Source: Hydractinia symbiolongicarpus (lineage: Eukaryota > Cnidaria > Hydrozoa > Anthoathecata > Hydractiniidae). From it: DNA of 64,000 nt. The stretch lies in NCBI RefSeq assembly GCF_029227915.1, contig NC_079875.1, positions 41,933,201-41,997,200 of the forward strand. The letters are read 5' to 3'. How positions within the stretch are numbered: the stretch's first letter is position 1; the number at the start of each line of letters is the position of its first letter. Both the position numbers and the translations under genes were made by a program. This document shows positions 23,546 through 35,800 of this stretch, piece after piece. Below the pieces are notes generated by a model that worked only from the letters and a program-made list of their open reading frames with translations, had not been told where the DNA came from and made no database searches.

Positions 23546-26336
23546 GGCCCGTATAGTTGAATGTATCTAAAGAAAGTACCCAGGGAGTAAACTGATTTCC
23601 CGAACGATTTTTCAAATTATTTCTGCACCACTAGAACGAATGAGACTTGTAGTTTTCAAAAATGTTTTCATTTTTAATGAGACGCTTAATGAAAGAGGTT
23701 TAATCGCCGGCAAATGAAAACACGCGATTTCCTGTTAATCCCGGGCTTGTCCCGTATAGTCGAATGTATACAAAGAAAGTACCCAGGGAGTAACTCATTT
23801 CCCGAACGATTTTTCAAATTATTTTTTCACCAATAAAACGCATGAGACTTGTAGTTTTCAAAAATGTTTTCATTTTTGATGGGACGCTGAATAAAAGAAG
23901 TTTAATCGCTGGCAAACGAAAACCCGCGATTTTCCGTAAATCCCGAAATCGTCCCGTATAGTCAAAAGTATACAAAGAAAGTACCCAGGGAGTAAACTCA
24001 TTTCCCGAACGATTTTTTAAATTATTTTTCCACCACTAAAACGCATACGACTTGTAGTTTTCAAAAATGTTTTCATTTTTGATGAGACGCTTAATGAAAG
24101 AGGTTTAATCGCCGGCAAACGAAAACCCGCGATTTCCCGTAAATCCCGGGCTTGGCCCGTATAGTCGAATGTATACAAAGAAAGTACCCTGTGAGTAAAC
24201 TCATTTCCAGAACGATTTTTAAAATTATTTTTTCAGCACTAAAACGCATGAGACTTGTAGTTTTCAAAAATGTTTTCATTTTTGATGGGACGCTGAATAA
24301 AAGAAGTTTAATCGCTGGCAAACGAAAACCCGCGATTTCCCGTAAATCCCGGAATCGGCCCGTATAGTCAAAAGTATACAAAGAAAGTACCCAGGGAGTA
24401 AACTCATTTCCCGAACGATTTTTTAAATTATTTTTTCACCACTAAAACGCATACGACTTGTAGTTTTCAAAAATGTTTTCATTTTTGATGAGACGCTTAA
24501 TAAAAGAGGTTTAATCGCCGGCAAACGAAAACCCGCGATTTCCCGTAAATCCCGGGCTTGGCCCGTTTAGTCGAATGTATACAAAGAAAGTACCCTGTGA
24601 GTAAACTCATTTCCCGTAAATCCCGGACTCGGCCCGTATAGTCAAAAGTATACAAAGAAAGTACCCAGAAAGTAAACTCATTTCCCGAACGATTTTTTAA
24701 ATTATTTTTTCACCACTAAAACGCATGAGACTTGTAGTTTTCACAAATGTTTTCATTTTTGATGAGACGCTGAATAAAAGAAGTTTAATCGTCGGCAAAC
24801 GAAAACCCGCGATTTCCCGTAAAACCCGGGCTTGGCCCGTATAGTTGAATGTATATAAAGAAAGTACCCAGGGAGTAAACTGATTTCCCAAACGATTTTT
24901 CAAATTATTTCTGCACCACTAGAACGAATGAGACTTGTAGTTTTCAAAAATGTTTTCATTTTTAATGAGACGCTTAATGAAAGAGGTTTAATCGCCGGCA
25001 AATAAAAACCCTCGATTTTCCGTTAATCCCGGGCTTGTCCCGTATAGTCGAATGTATACAAAGAAAGTAGCCTGTGAGTAAACTCATTTGCCGAACGATT
25101 TTTTAAATTATCTTTTCACCACTAAAACGCATGAGACTTGTAGTTTTCAAAAATGTTTTCATTTTTAATGAGACGCTGAATAAAAGAATTTTAATCGCCG
25201 GGAAACGGAAACCTGCGATTTCCCGTAAATCCCGGATTCGTCCCGTATAGTCGAATGTATACAAAGAAAGTACCCAGGGAGTAACTCATTTCCCGAACGA
25301 TTTTTTAAATTATTTTTTCACCAATAAAACGCATGAGACTTGTAGTTTTCAAAAATGTTTTCATTTTTGATGGGACGCTGAATAAAAGAAGTTTAATCGC
25401 TGGCAAACGAAAACCCGCGATTTCCCGTAAATCCCGGAATCGGCCCGTATAGTCAAAAGTATACAAAGAAAGTACCCAGGGAGTAAACTCATTTCCCGAA
25501 CGATTTTTTAAATTATTTTTCCACCACTAAAACGCATACGACTTGTAGTTTCCAAAAATGTTTTTATTTTTGATGAGACGCTTAATGAAAAAGGTTTAAT
25601 CGCCGGCAAACGAAAACCCGCGATTTCCCGTAAATCCCGGGCTTGGCCCGTATAGTCGAATGTATACAAAGAAAGTACCCTGTGAGTAAACTCATTTCCA
25701 GAACGATTTTTTAAATTATTTTTTCACCACTAAAACGCATAAGACTTGTAGTTCTCAAAAATGTTTTCATTTTTGATGAGACGCTTAATGAAAGAGGTTT
25801 AATCGCCGGCAATCGAAAACCCGCGATTTCCCGTAAATCCCGGGCTTGGCCCGTATAGTCGAATGTATACAAAGAAAGTACCCTGTGAGTAAACTCATTT
25901 CCAGAACGATTTTTTAAATTATTTTTTCACCACTAAAACGCATGAGACTTGTAGTTTTCAAAAATGTTTTCATTTTTGATGCGACGCTGAATAAAAGAAG
26001 TTTAATCGTCGGCAAACGAAAACCCGCGATTTCCCGTAAATCCCGGGCTTGGCCCGTATAGTTGAATGTATCTAAAGAAAGTACGCAGGGAGTAAACTCA
26101 TTTGCAGAACGATTTTTTAAATTATCTTTTCACCACTAAAACGCATGAGACTTGTAGTTTTCAAAAATGTTTTCATTTTTGATGAGACGCTGAATAAAAG
26201 AATTTTAATCGCCGGCAACCGGAAACCTGCGATTTCCCGTAAATCCCGGATTCGGCCCGTATAGTCGAATGTATACAAAGAAAGTACCCAGGGAGTAACT
26301 CATTTCCCGAACGATTTTTTAAATTATTTTTTCACC
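23546..26336. repeat. 2,910-bp higher-order repeat (14 monomers plus 71-bp stub), copy 1
   Basis: It matches 26,456-29,246 at a constant offset of 2,910 bp. I saw one difference, C24331 versus T27241. Shared private marks include AACACGCGATTTCCTG, GAAAGTAGCCTGTGAG, the GATGCGACG monomer (25,978) and the truncated monomer at 24,541. The match breaks on the left near 23,545 (CCCGGGC versus CCCGGTC). On the right it breaks near 26,336 (CACCACTA versus CACCAATA). Confidence 0.92.
24541..24611. repeat. Truncated 71-bp monomer stub, copy 1
   Basis: TCCCGTAAAT returns after 71 bp instead of about 203. The stub runs from TCCCGTAAATCCCGGG to AAACTCATT, then jumps directly into TCCCGTAAATCCCGGAC. The missing 132 bp runs from the second ATTTCCCG octamer to the first ATTTCCCG of the next monomer. 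These two octamers lie 71 bp apart in a normal 203-bp monomer. Recombination or slippage between them explains the exact size. Confidence 0.92.
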
Positions 26337-26455
26337 ACTAAAACGCATGAGACTTGTAGGTTTCAAAAATGTTTTCATTTTTGATGAGACGCTTAATGAA
26401 AGAGGTTTAATCGCCGGCAAACGAAAACCCGCGATTTTCAGTAAATCCCGGTCTT

Positions 26456-29246
26456 GGCCCGTATAGTTGAATGTATCTAAAGAAAGTACCCAGGGAGTAA
26501 ACTGATTTCCCGAACGATTTTTCAAATTATTTCTGCACCACTAGAACGAATGAGACTTGTAGTTTTCAAAAATGTTTTCATTTTTAATGAGACGCTTAAT
26601 GAAAGAGGTTTAATCGCCGGCAAATGAAAACACGCGATTTCCTGTTAATCCCGGGCTTGTCCCGTATAGTCGAATGTATACAAAGAAAGTACCCAGGGAG
26701 TAACTCATTTCCCGAACGATTTTTCAAATTATTTTTTCACCAATAAAACGCATGAGACTTGTAGTTTTCAAAAATGTTTTCATTTTTGATGGGACGCTGA
26801 ATAAAAGAAGTTTAATCGCTGGCAAACGAAAACCCGCGATTTTCCGTAAATCCCGAAATCGTCCCGTATAGTCAAAAGTATACAAAGAAAGTACCCAGGG
26901 AGTAAACTCATTTCCCGAACGATTTTTTAAATTATTTTTCCACCACTAAAACGCATACGACTTGTAGTTTTCAAAAATGTTTTCATTTTTGATGAGACGC
27001 TTAATGAAAGAGGTTTAATCGCCGGCAAACGAAAACCCGCGATTTCCCGTAAATCCCGGGCTTGGCCCGTATAGTCGAATGTATACAAAGAAAGTACCCT
27101 GTGAGTAAACTCATTTCCAGAACGATTTTTAAAATTATTTTTTCAGCACTAAAACGCATGAGACTTGTAGTTTTCAAAAATGTTTTCATTTTTGATGGGA
27201 CGCTGAATAAAAGAAGTTTAATCGCTGGCAAACGAAAACCTGCGATTTCCCGTAAATCCCGGAATCGGCCCGTATAGTCAAAAGTATACAAAGAAAGTAC
27301 CCAGGGAGTAAACTCATTTCCCGAACGATTTTTTAAATTATTTTTTCACCACTAAAACGCATACGACTTGTAGTTTTCAAAAATGTTTTCATTTTTGATG
27401 AGACGCTTAATAAAAGAGGTTTAATCGCCGGCAAACGAAAACCCGCGATTTCCCGTAAATCCCGGGCTTGGCCCGTTTAGTCGAATGTATACAAAGAAAG
27501 TACCCTGTGAGTAAACTCATTTCCCGTAAATCCCGGACTCGGCCCGTATAGTCAAAAGTATACAAAGAAAGTACCCAGAAAGTAAACTCATTTCCCGAAC
27601 GATTTTTTAAATTATTTTTTCACCACTAAAACGCATGAGACTTGTAGTTTTCACAAATGTTTTCATTTTTGATGAGACGCTGAATAAAAGAAGTTTAATC
27701 GTCGGCAAACGAAAACCCGCGATTTCCCGTAAAACCCGGGCTTGGCCCGTATAGTTGAATGTATATAAAGAAAGTACCCAGGGAGTAAACTGATTTCCCA
27801 AACGATTTTTCAAATTATTTCTGCACCACTAGAACGAATGAGACTTGTAGTTTTCAAAAATGTTTTCATTTTTAATGAGACGCTTAATGAAAGAGGTTTA
27901 ATCGCCGGCAAATAAAAACCCTCGATTTTCCGTTAATCCCGGGCTTGTCCCGTATAGTCGAATGTATACAAAGAAAGTAGCCTGTGAGTAAACTCATTTG
28001 CCGAACGATTTTTTAAATTATCTTTTCACCACTAAAACGCATGAGACTTGTAGTTTTCAAAAATGTTTTCATTTTTAATGAGACGCTGAATAAAAGAATT
28101 TTAATCGCCGGGAAACGGAAACCTGCGATTTCCCGTAAATCCCGGATTCGTCCCGTATAGTCGAATGTATACAAAGAAAGTACCCAGGGAGTAACTCATT
28201 TCCCGAACGATTTTTTAAATTATTTTTTCACCAATAAAACGCATGAGACTTGTAGTTTTCAAAAATGTTTTCATTTTTGATGGGACGCTGAATAAAAGAA
28301 GTTTAATCGCTGGCAAACGAAAACCCGCGATTTCCCGTAAATCCCGGAATCGGCCCGTATAGTCAAAAGTATACAAAGAAAGTACCCAGGGAGTAAACTC
28401 ATTTCCCGAACGATTTTTTAAATTATTTTTCCACCACTAAAACGCATACGACTTGTAGTTTCCAAAAATGTTTTTATTTTTGATGAGACGCTTAATGAAA
28501 AAGGTTTAATCGCCGGCAAACGAAAACCCGCGATTTCCCGTAAATCCCGGGCTTGGCCCGTATAGTCGAATGTATACAAAGAAAGTACCCTGTGAGTAAA
28601 CTCATTTCCAGAACGATTTTTTAAATTATTTTTTCACCACTAAAACGCATAAGACTTGTAGTTCTCAAAAATGTTTTCATTTTTGATGAGACGCTTAATG
28701 AAAGAGGTTTAATCGCCGGCAATCGAAAACCCGCGATTTCCCGTAAATCCCGGGCTTGGCCCGTATAGTCGAATGTATACAAAGAAAGTACCCTGTGAGT
28801 AAACTCATTTCCAGAACGATTTTTTAAATTATTTTTTCACCACTAAAACGCATGAGACTTGTAGTTTTCAAAAATGTTTTCATTTTTGATGCGACGCTGA
28901 ATAAAAGAAGTTTAATCGTCGGCAAACGAAAACCCGCGATTTCCCGTAAATCCCGGGCTTGGCCCGTATAGTTGAATGTATCTAAAGAAAGTACGCAGGG
29001 AGTAAACTCATTTGCAGAACGATTTTTTAAATTATCTTTTCACCACTAAAACGCATGAGACTTGTAGTTTTCAAAAATGTTTTCATTTTTGATGAGACGC
29101 TGAATAAAAGAATTTTAATCGCCGGCAACCGGAAACCTGCGATTTCCCGTAAATCCCGGATTCGGCCCGTATAGTCGAATGTATACAAAGAAAGTACCCA
29201 GGGAGTAACTCATTTCCCGAACGATTTTTTAAATTATTTTTTCACC
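26456..29246. repeat. 2,910-bp higher-order repeat, copy 2
   Basis: This is the second copy of the 14-monomer unit. The 119 bases between the copies (26,337-26,455) are ordinary satellite sequence of another subtype. The two matched segments are about 2,791 bp each. Near identity over that length implies a recent duplication, or homogenisation, relative to the roughly 7-kb HORs upstream. Confidence 0.92.
27451..27521. repeat. Truncated 71-bp monomer stub, copy 2
   Basis: It has the same truncated monomer and the same join as the stub 2,910 bp upstream. The deletion therefore happened once and was copied with the HOR. It also explains why 2,910 is not a multiple of 203. Confidence 0.92.
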
Positions 29247-30304
29247 AATAAAACGCATGAGACTTGTAGTTTTCAAAAATGTTTTCATTTTTGATGGGAC
29301 GCTGAATAAAAGAAGTTTAATCGCTGGCAAACGAAAACCCGCGATTTCCCGTAAATCCCGGAATCGGCCCGTATAGTCAAAAGTATACAAAGAAAGTACC
29401 CAGGGAGTAAACTCATTTCCCGAACGATTTTTTAAATTATTTTTTCACCACTAAAACGCATAAGACTTGTAGTTTTCACAAATGTTTTCATTTTTGATGA
29501 GACGCTGAATAAAAGAAGTTTAATCGTCGGCAAACGAAAACCCGCGATTTCCCGTAAAACCCGGGCTTGGCCCGTATAGTTGAATGTATCTAAAGAAAGT
29601 ACCCAGGGAGTAAACTGATTTCCCAAACGATTTTTCAAATTATTTCTGCACCACTAGAACGAATGAGACTTGTAGTTTTCAAAAATGTTTTCATTTTTGA
29701 TGAGACGCTGAATAAAAGAATTTTAATCGCCGGCAACCGGAAACCTGCGATTTCCCGTAAATCCCGGATTCGGCCCGTATAGTCGAATGTATACAAAGAA
29801 AGTACCCAGGGAGTAACTCATTTCCCGAACGATTTTTTAAATTATTTTTTCACCAATAAAACGCATGAGACTTGTAGTTTTCAAAAATGTTTTCATTTTT
29901 GATGGGACGCTGAATAAAAGAAGTTTAATCGCTGGCAAACGAAAACCCGCGATTTCCCGTAAATCCCGGAATCGGCCCGTATAGTCAAAAGTATACAAAG
30001 AAAGTACCCAGGGAGTAAACTCATTTCCCGAACGATTTTTTAAATTATTTTTTCACCACTAAAACGCATAAGACTTGTAGTTTTCACAAATGTTTTCATT
30101 TTTGATGAGACGCTGAATAAAAGAAGTTTAATCGTCGGCAAACGAAAACCCGCGATTTCCCGTAAAACCCGGGCTTGGCCCGTATAGTTGAATGTATCTA
30201 AAGAAAGTACCCAGGGAGTAAACTGATTTCCCAAACGATTTTTCAAATTATTTCTGCACCACTAGAACGAATGAGACTTGTAGTTTTCAAAAATGTTTTC
30301 ATTT
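29058..30304. repeat. 608-bp (3-mer) tandem duplication
   Basis: 29,058-29,665 is followed directly by its copy from 29,666. They share GGCAACCGG, GATGGGACG, TTTTCACAAATG and CGTAAAACCCGGG. The match ends near 30,305, where CATTTTTGATG in one faces CATTTTTAATG in the other. Confidence 0.88.
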
Positions 30305-33300
30305 TTAATGAGACGCTTAATGAAAGAGGTTTAATCGCCGGCAAATAAAAACCCGCGATTTTCCGTTAATCCCGGGCTTGTCCCGTATAGTCGAATGTAT
30401 ACAAACAAAGTACCCTGTGAGTAAACTCATTTGCCGAACGATTTCTTAAATTATCTTTTCACCACTAAAACGCATGAGACTTGTAGTTTTCAAAAATGTT
30501 TTCATTTTTGATGGGACGCTGAATAAAAGAAGTTTAATCGCTGGCAAACGAAAACCCGCGATTTCCCGTAAATCCCGGAATCGGCCCGTATAGTCAAAAG
30601 TATACAAAGAAAGTACCCAGGGAGTAAACTCATTTCCCGAACGATTTTTTAAATTATTTTTCCACCACTAAAACGCATACGACTTGTAGTTTCCAAAAAT
30701 GTTTTTATTTTTGATGAGACGCTTAATGAAAAAGGTTTAATCGCCGGCAAACGAAAACCCGCGATTTCCCGTAAATCCCGGGCTTGGCCCGTATAGTCGA
30801 ATGTATACAAAGAAAGTACCCTGTGAGTAAACTCATTTCCAGAACGATTTTTTAAATTATTTTTTCACCACTAAAACGCATAAGACTTGTAGTTCTCAAA
30901 AATGTTTTCATTTTTGATGAGACGCTTAATGAAAGAGGTTTAATCGCCGGCAATCGAAAACCCGCGATTTCCCGTAAATCCCGGGCTTGGCCCGTATAGT
31001 CGAATGTATACAAAGAAAGTACCCTGTGAGTAAACTCATTTCCAGAACGATTTTTTAAATTATTTTTTCACCACTAAAACGCATGAGACTTGTAGTTTTC
31101 AAAAATGTTTTCATTTTTGATGCGACGCTGAATAAAAGAAGTTTAATCGTCGGCAAACGAAAACCCGCGATTTCCCGTAAATCCTGGGCTTGGCCCGTAT
31201 AGTTGAATGTATCTAAAGAAAGTACGCAGGGAGTAAACTCATTTGCAGAACGATTTTTTAAATTATCTTTTCACCACTAAAACTCATGAGACTTGTAGTT
31301 TTTAAAAATGTTTTCATTTTTGATGAGACGCTGAATAAAAGAATTTTAATCGCCGGCAACCGGAAACCTGCGATTTCCCGTAAATCCCGGATTCGGCCCG
31401 TATAGTCGAATGTATACAAAGAAAGTACCCAGGGAGTAACTCATTTCCCGAACGATTTTTTAAATTATTTTTTCACCAATAAAACGCATGTTACTTGTAG
31501 TTTTCAAAAATGTTTTCATTTTTGATGGGACGCTGAATAAAAGAAGTTTAATCGCTGGCAAACGAAAACCCGCGATTTCCCGTAAATCCCGGAATCGGTC
31601 CGTATAGTCAAAAGTATACAAAGAAAGTACCCAGGGAGTAAACTCATTTCCCGAACGATTTTTTAAATTATTTTTTCACCACTAAAACGCATACGACTTG
31701 TAGTTTCCAAAAATGTTTTTATTTTTGATGAGACGCTTAATGAAAAAGGTTTAATCGCCGGCAAACGAAAACCCGCGATTTCCCGTAAATCCCGGGCTTG
31801 GCCCGTATAGTCGAATGTATACAAAGAAAGTACCCTGTGAGTAAACTCATTTCCAGAACGATTTTTTAAATTATTTTTTCACCACTAAAACGCATAAGAC
31901 TTGTAGTTCTCAAAAATGTTTTCATTTTTGATGAGACGCTTAATGAAAGAGGTTTAATCGCCGGCAATCGAAAACCCGCGATTTCCCGTAAATCCCGGGC
32001 TTGGCCCGTATAGTCGAATGTATACAAAGAAAGTACCCTGTGAGTAAACTCATTTCCAGAACGATTTTTTAAATTATTTTTTCACCACTAAAACGCATGA
32101 GACTTGTAGTTTTCAAAAATGTTTTCATTTTTGATGCGACGCTGAATAAAAGAAGTTTAATCGTCGGCAAACGAAAACCCGCGATTTCCCGTAAATCCCG
32201 GGCTTGGCCCGTATAGTTGAATGTATCTAAAGAAAGTACGCAGGGAGTAAACTCATTTGCAGAACGATTTTTTAAATTATCTTTTCACCACTAAAACGCA
32301 TGAGACTTGTAGTTTTCAAAAATGTTTTCATTTTTGATGAGACGCTGAATAAAAGAATTTTAATCGCCGGCAACCGGAAACCTGCGATTTTCCGTAAATC
32401 CCGGATTCGGCCCGTATAGTCGAATGTATACAAAGAAAGTACCCAGGGAGTAACTCATTTCCCGAACGATTTTTTAAATTATTTTTTCACCAATAAAACG
32501 CATGAGACTTGTAGTTTTCAAAAATGTTTTCATTTTTGATGGGACGCTGAATAAAAGAAGTTTAATCGCTGGCAAACGAAAACCCGCGATTTCCCGTAAA
32601 TCCCGGAATCGGCCCGTATAGTCAAAAGTATACAAAGAAAGTACCCAGGGAGTAAACTCATTTCCCGAACGATTTTTTAAATTATTTTTCCACCACTAAA
32701 ACGCATACGACTTGTAGTTTTCAAAAATGTTTTTATTTTTGATGAGACGCTTAATGAAAAAGGTTTAATCGCCGGAAAACGAAAACCCGCGATTTCCTTT
32801 AAATCCCGGGCTTGGCCCGTATAGTCGAATGTATACAAAGAAAGTACCCTGTGAGTAAACTCATTTCCAGAACGATTTTTTAAATTATTTTTTCACCACT
32901 AAAACGCATAAGACTTGTAGTTCTCAAAAATGTTTTCATTTTTGATGAGACGCTTAATGAAAAAGGTTTAATCGCCGGCAAACGAAAACCCGCGATTTCC
33001 TGTAAATCCCGGGCTTGGCCCGTATAGTCGAATGTATACAAAGAAAGTACCCTGTGAGTAAACTCATTTCCAGAACGATTTTTTAAATTATTTTTTCACC
33101 ACTAAAACGCATGAGACTTGTAGTTTTCAAAAATGTTTTCATTTTTGATGCGACGCTGAATAAAAGAAGTTTAATCGTCGGCAAACGAAAACCCGCGATT
33201 TCCGTAAATCCCGGGCTTGGCCCGTATAGTTGAATGTATCTAAAGAAAGTACGCAGGGAGTAAACTCATTTGCAGAACGATTTTTTAAATTATCTTTTCA

Positions 33301-35800
33301 CCACTAAAACGCATGAGACTTGTAGTTTTCAAAAATGTTTTCATTTTTGATGAGACGCTGAATAAAAGAATTTTAATCGCCGGCAACCGGAAACCTGCGA
33401 TTTCCCGTAAATCCCGGATTCGGCCCGTATAGTCGAATGTATACAAAGAAAGTACCCAGGGAGTAACTCATTTCCCGAACGATTTTTTAAATTATTTTTT
33501 CACCAATAAAACGCATGAGACTTGTAGTTTTCAAAAATGTTTTCATTTTAGATGGGACGCTGAATAAAAGAAGTTTAATCGCTGGCAAACGAAAACCCGC
33601 GATTTCCCGTAAATCCCGGAATCGGCCCGTATAGTCGAATGTATACAAAGAAAGTACCCTGTGAGTAAACTCATTTCCAGAACGATTTTTTAAATTATTT
33701 TTTCACCACTAAAACGCATAAGACTTGTAGTTCTCAAAAATGTTTTCATTTTTGATGAGACGCTGAATAAAAGAATTTTAATCGCCGGGAAACGGAAACC
33801 CGCGATTTCCCGTAAATCCCGGATTCGGCCCGTATAGTCGAATGTATACAAAGAAAGTACCCAGGGAGTAACTCATTTCCCGAACGATTTTTTAAATTAT
33901 TTTTTCACCAATAAAACGCATGAGACTTGTAGTTTTCAAAAATGTTTTCATTTTAGATGGGACGCTGAATAAAAGAAGTTTAATCGCTGGCAAACGAAAA
34001 CCCGCGATTTCCCGTAAATCCCGGAATCGGCCCGTATAGTCAAAAGTATACAAAGAAAGTACCCAGGGAGTAAACTCATTTCCCGAACGATTTTTTAAAT
34101 TATTTTTCCACCACTAAAACGCATACGACTTGTAGTTTCCAAAAATGTTTTTATTTTTGATGAGACGCTTAATGAAAAAGGTTTAATCGCCGGCAAACGA
34201 AAACCCGCGATTTCCCGTAAATCCCGGGCTTGGCCCGTATAGTCGAATGTATACAAAGAAAGTACCCTGTGAGTAAACTCATTTCCAGAACGATTTTTTA
34301 AATTATTTTTTCACCACTAAAACGCATAAGACTTGTAGTTCTCAAAAATGTTTTCATTTTTGATGAGACGCTTAATGAAAGAGGTTTAATCGCCGGCAAT
34401 CGAAAACCCGCGATTTCCCGTAAATCCCGGGCTTGGCCCGTATAGTCGAATGTATACAAAGAAAGTACCCTGTGAGTAAACTCATTTCCAGAACGATTTT
34501 TTAAATTATTTTTTCACCACTAAAACGCATGAGACTTGTAGTTTTCAAAAATGTTTTCATTTTTGATGCGACGCTGAATAAAAGAAGTTTAATCGTCGGC
34601 AAACGAAAACCCGCGATTTCCCGTAAATCCCGGGCTTGGCCCGTATAGTTGAATGTATCTAAAGAAAGTACGCAGGGAGTAAACTCATTTGCAGAACGAT
34701 TTTTTAAATTATCTTTTCACCACTAAAACGCATGAGACTTGTAGTTTTCAAAAATGTTTTCATTTTTGATGAGACCCTGAATAAAAGAATTTTAATCGCC
34801 GGCAACCGGAAACCTGCGATTTCCCGTAAATCCCGGATTCGGCCCGTATAGTCGAATGTATACAAAGAAAGTACCCAGGGAGTAACTCATTTCCCGAACG
34901 ATTTTTTAAATTATTTTTTCACCAATAAAACGCATGAGACTTGTAGTTTTCAAAAATGTTTTCATTTTTGATGGGACGCTGAATAAAAGAAGTTTAATCG
35001 CTGGCAAACGAAAACCCGCGATTTCCCGTAAATCCCGGAATCGGCCCGTATAGTCAAAAGTATACAAAGAAAGTACCCAGGGAGTAAACTCATTTCCCGA
35101 ACGATTTTTTAAATTATTTTTCCACCACTAAAACGCATACGACTTGTAGTTTTCAAAAATGTTTTTATTTTTGATGAGACGCTTAATGAAAAAGGTTTAA
35201 TCGCCGGAAAACGAAAACCCGCGATTTCCTTTAAATCCCGGGCTTGGCCCGTATAGTCGAATGTATACAAAGAAAGTACCCTGTGAGTAAACTCATTTCC
35301 AGAACGATTTTTTAAATTATTTTTTCACCACTAAAACGCATAAGACTTGTAGTTCTCAAAAATGTTTTCATTTTTGATGAGACGCTTAATGAAAAAGGTT
35401 TAATCGCCGGCAAACGAAAACCCGCGATTTCCTGTAAATCCCGGGCTTGGCCCGTATAGTCGAATGTATACAAAGAAAGTACCCTGTGAGTAAACTCATT
35501 TCCAGAACGATTTTTTAAATTATTTTTTAACCACTAAAACGCATAAGACTTGTAGTTCTCAAAAATGTTTTCATTTTTGATGAGACGCTTAATGAAAGAG
35601 GTTTAATCGCCGGCAAACGAAAACCCGCGATTTCCCGTAAATCCCGGTCTTGGCCCGTATAGTCGAATGTATACAAAGAAAGTACCCTGTGAGTAAACTC
35701 ATTTCCAGAACGATTTTTTAAATTATTTTTTAACCACTAAAACGCATGAGACTTGTAGTTTTCAAAAATGTTTTCATTTTTGATGGGACGCTGAATAAAA
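30305..35800. repeat. 5-mer higher-order repeat domain (1,014 bp), with 12-mer (2,432 bp) overlay
   Basis: GATGGGACG marks one monomer per unit at 30,510, 31,524, 32,538, 33,551, 33,956, 34,970 and 35,782. The spacings are 1,014, 1,014, 1,013, 405, 1,014 and 812. GATGCGACG marks another at 31,119, 32,133, 33,147 and 34,565. The 405-bp step is a 2-mer duplication sharing the private CATTTTAGATGGG. About 31,520-33,090 and 33,950-35,520 correspond at 2,432 bp, sharing GCCGGAAAACG and TTCCTTTAAATCC (32,771 and 35,203). The same 5-mer order begins upstream near 28,279. Confidence 0.88.

Noticed and set aside
24152-24367. Plus-strand frame of 71 codons, repeated at 27,062-27,277
   Set aside because: It is satellite sequence, and is seen twice only because the 2,910-bp unit is duplicated. 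No recognisable protein family.
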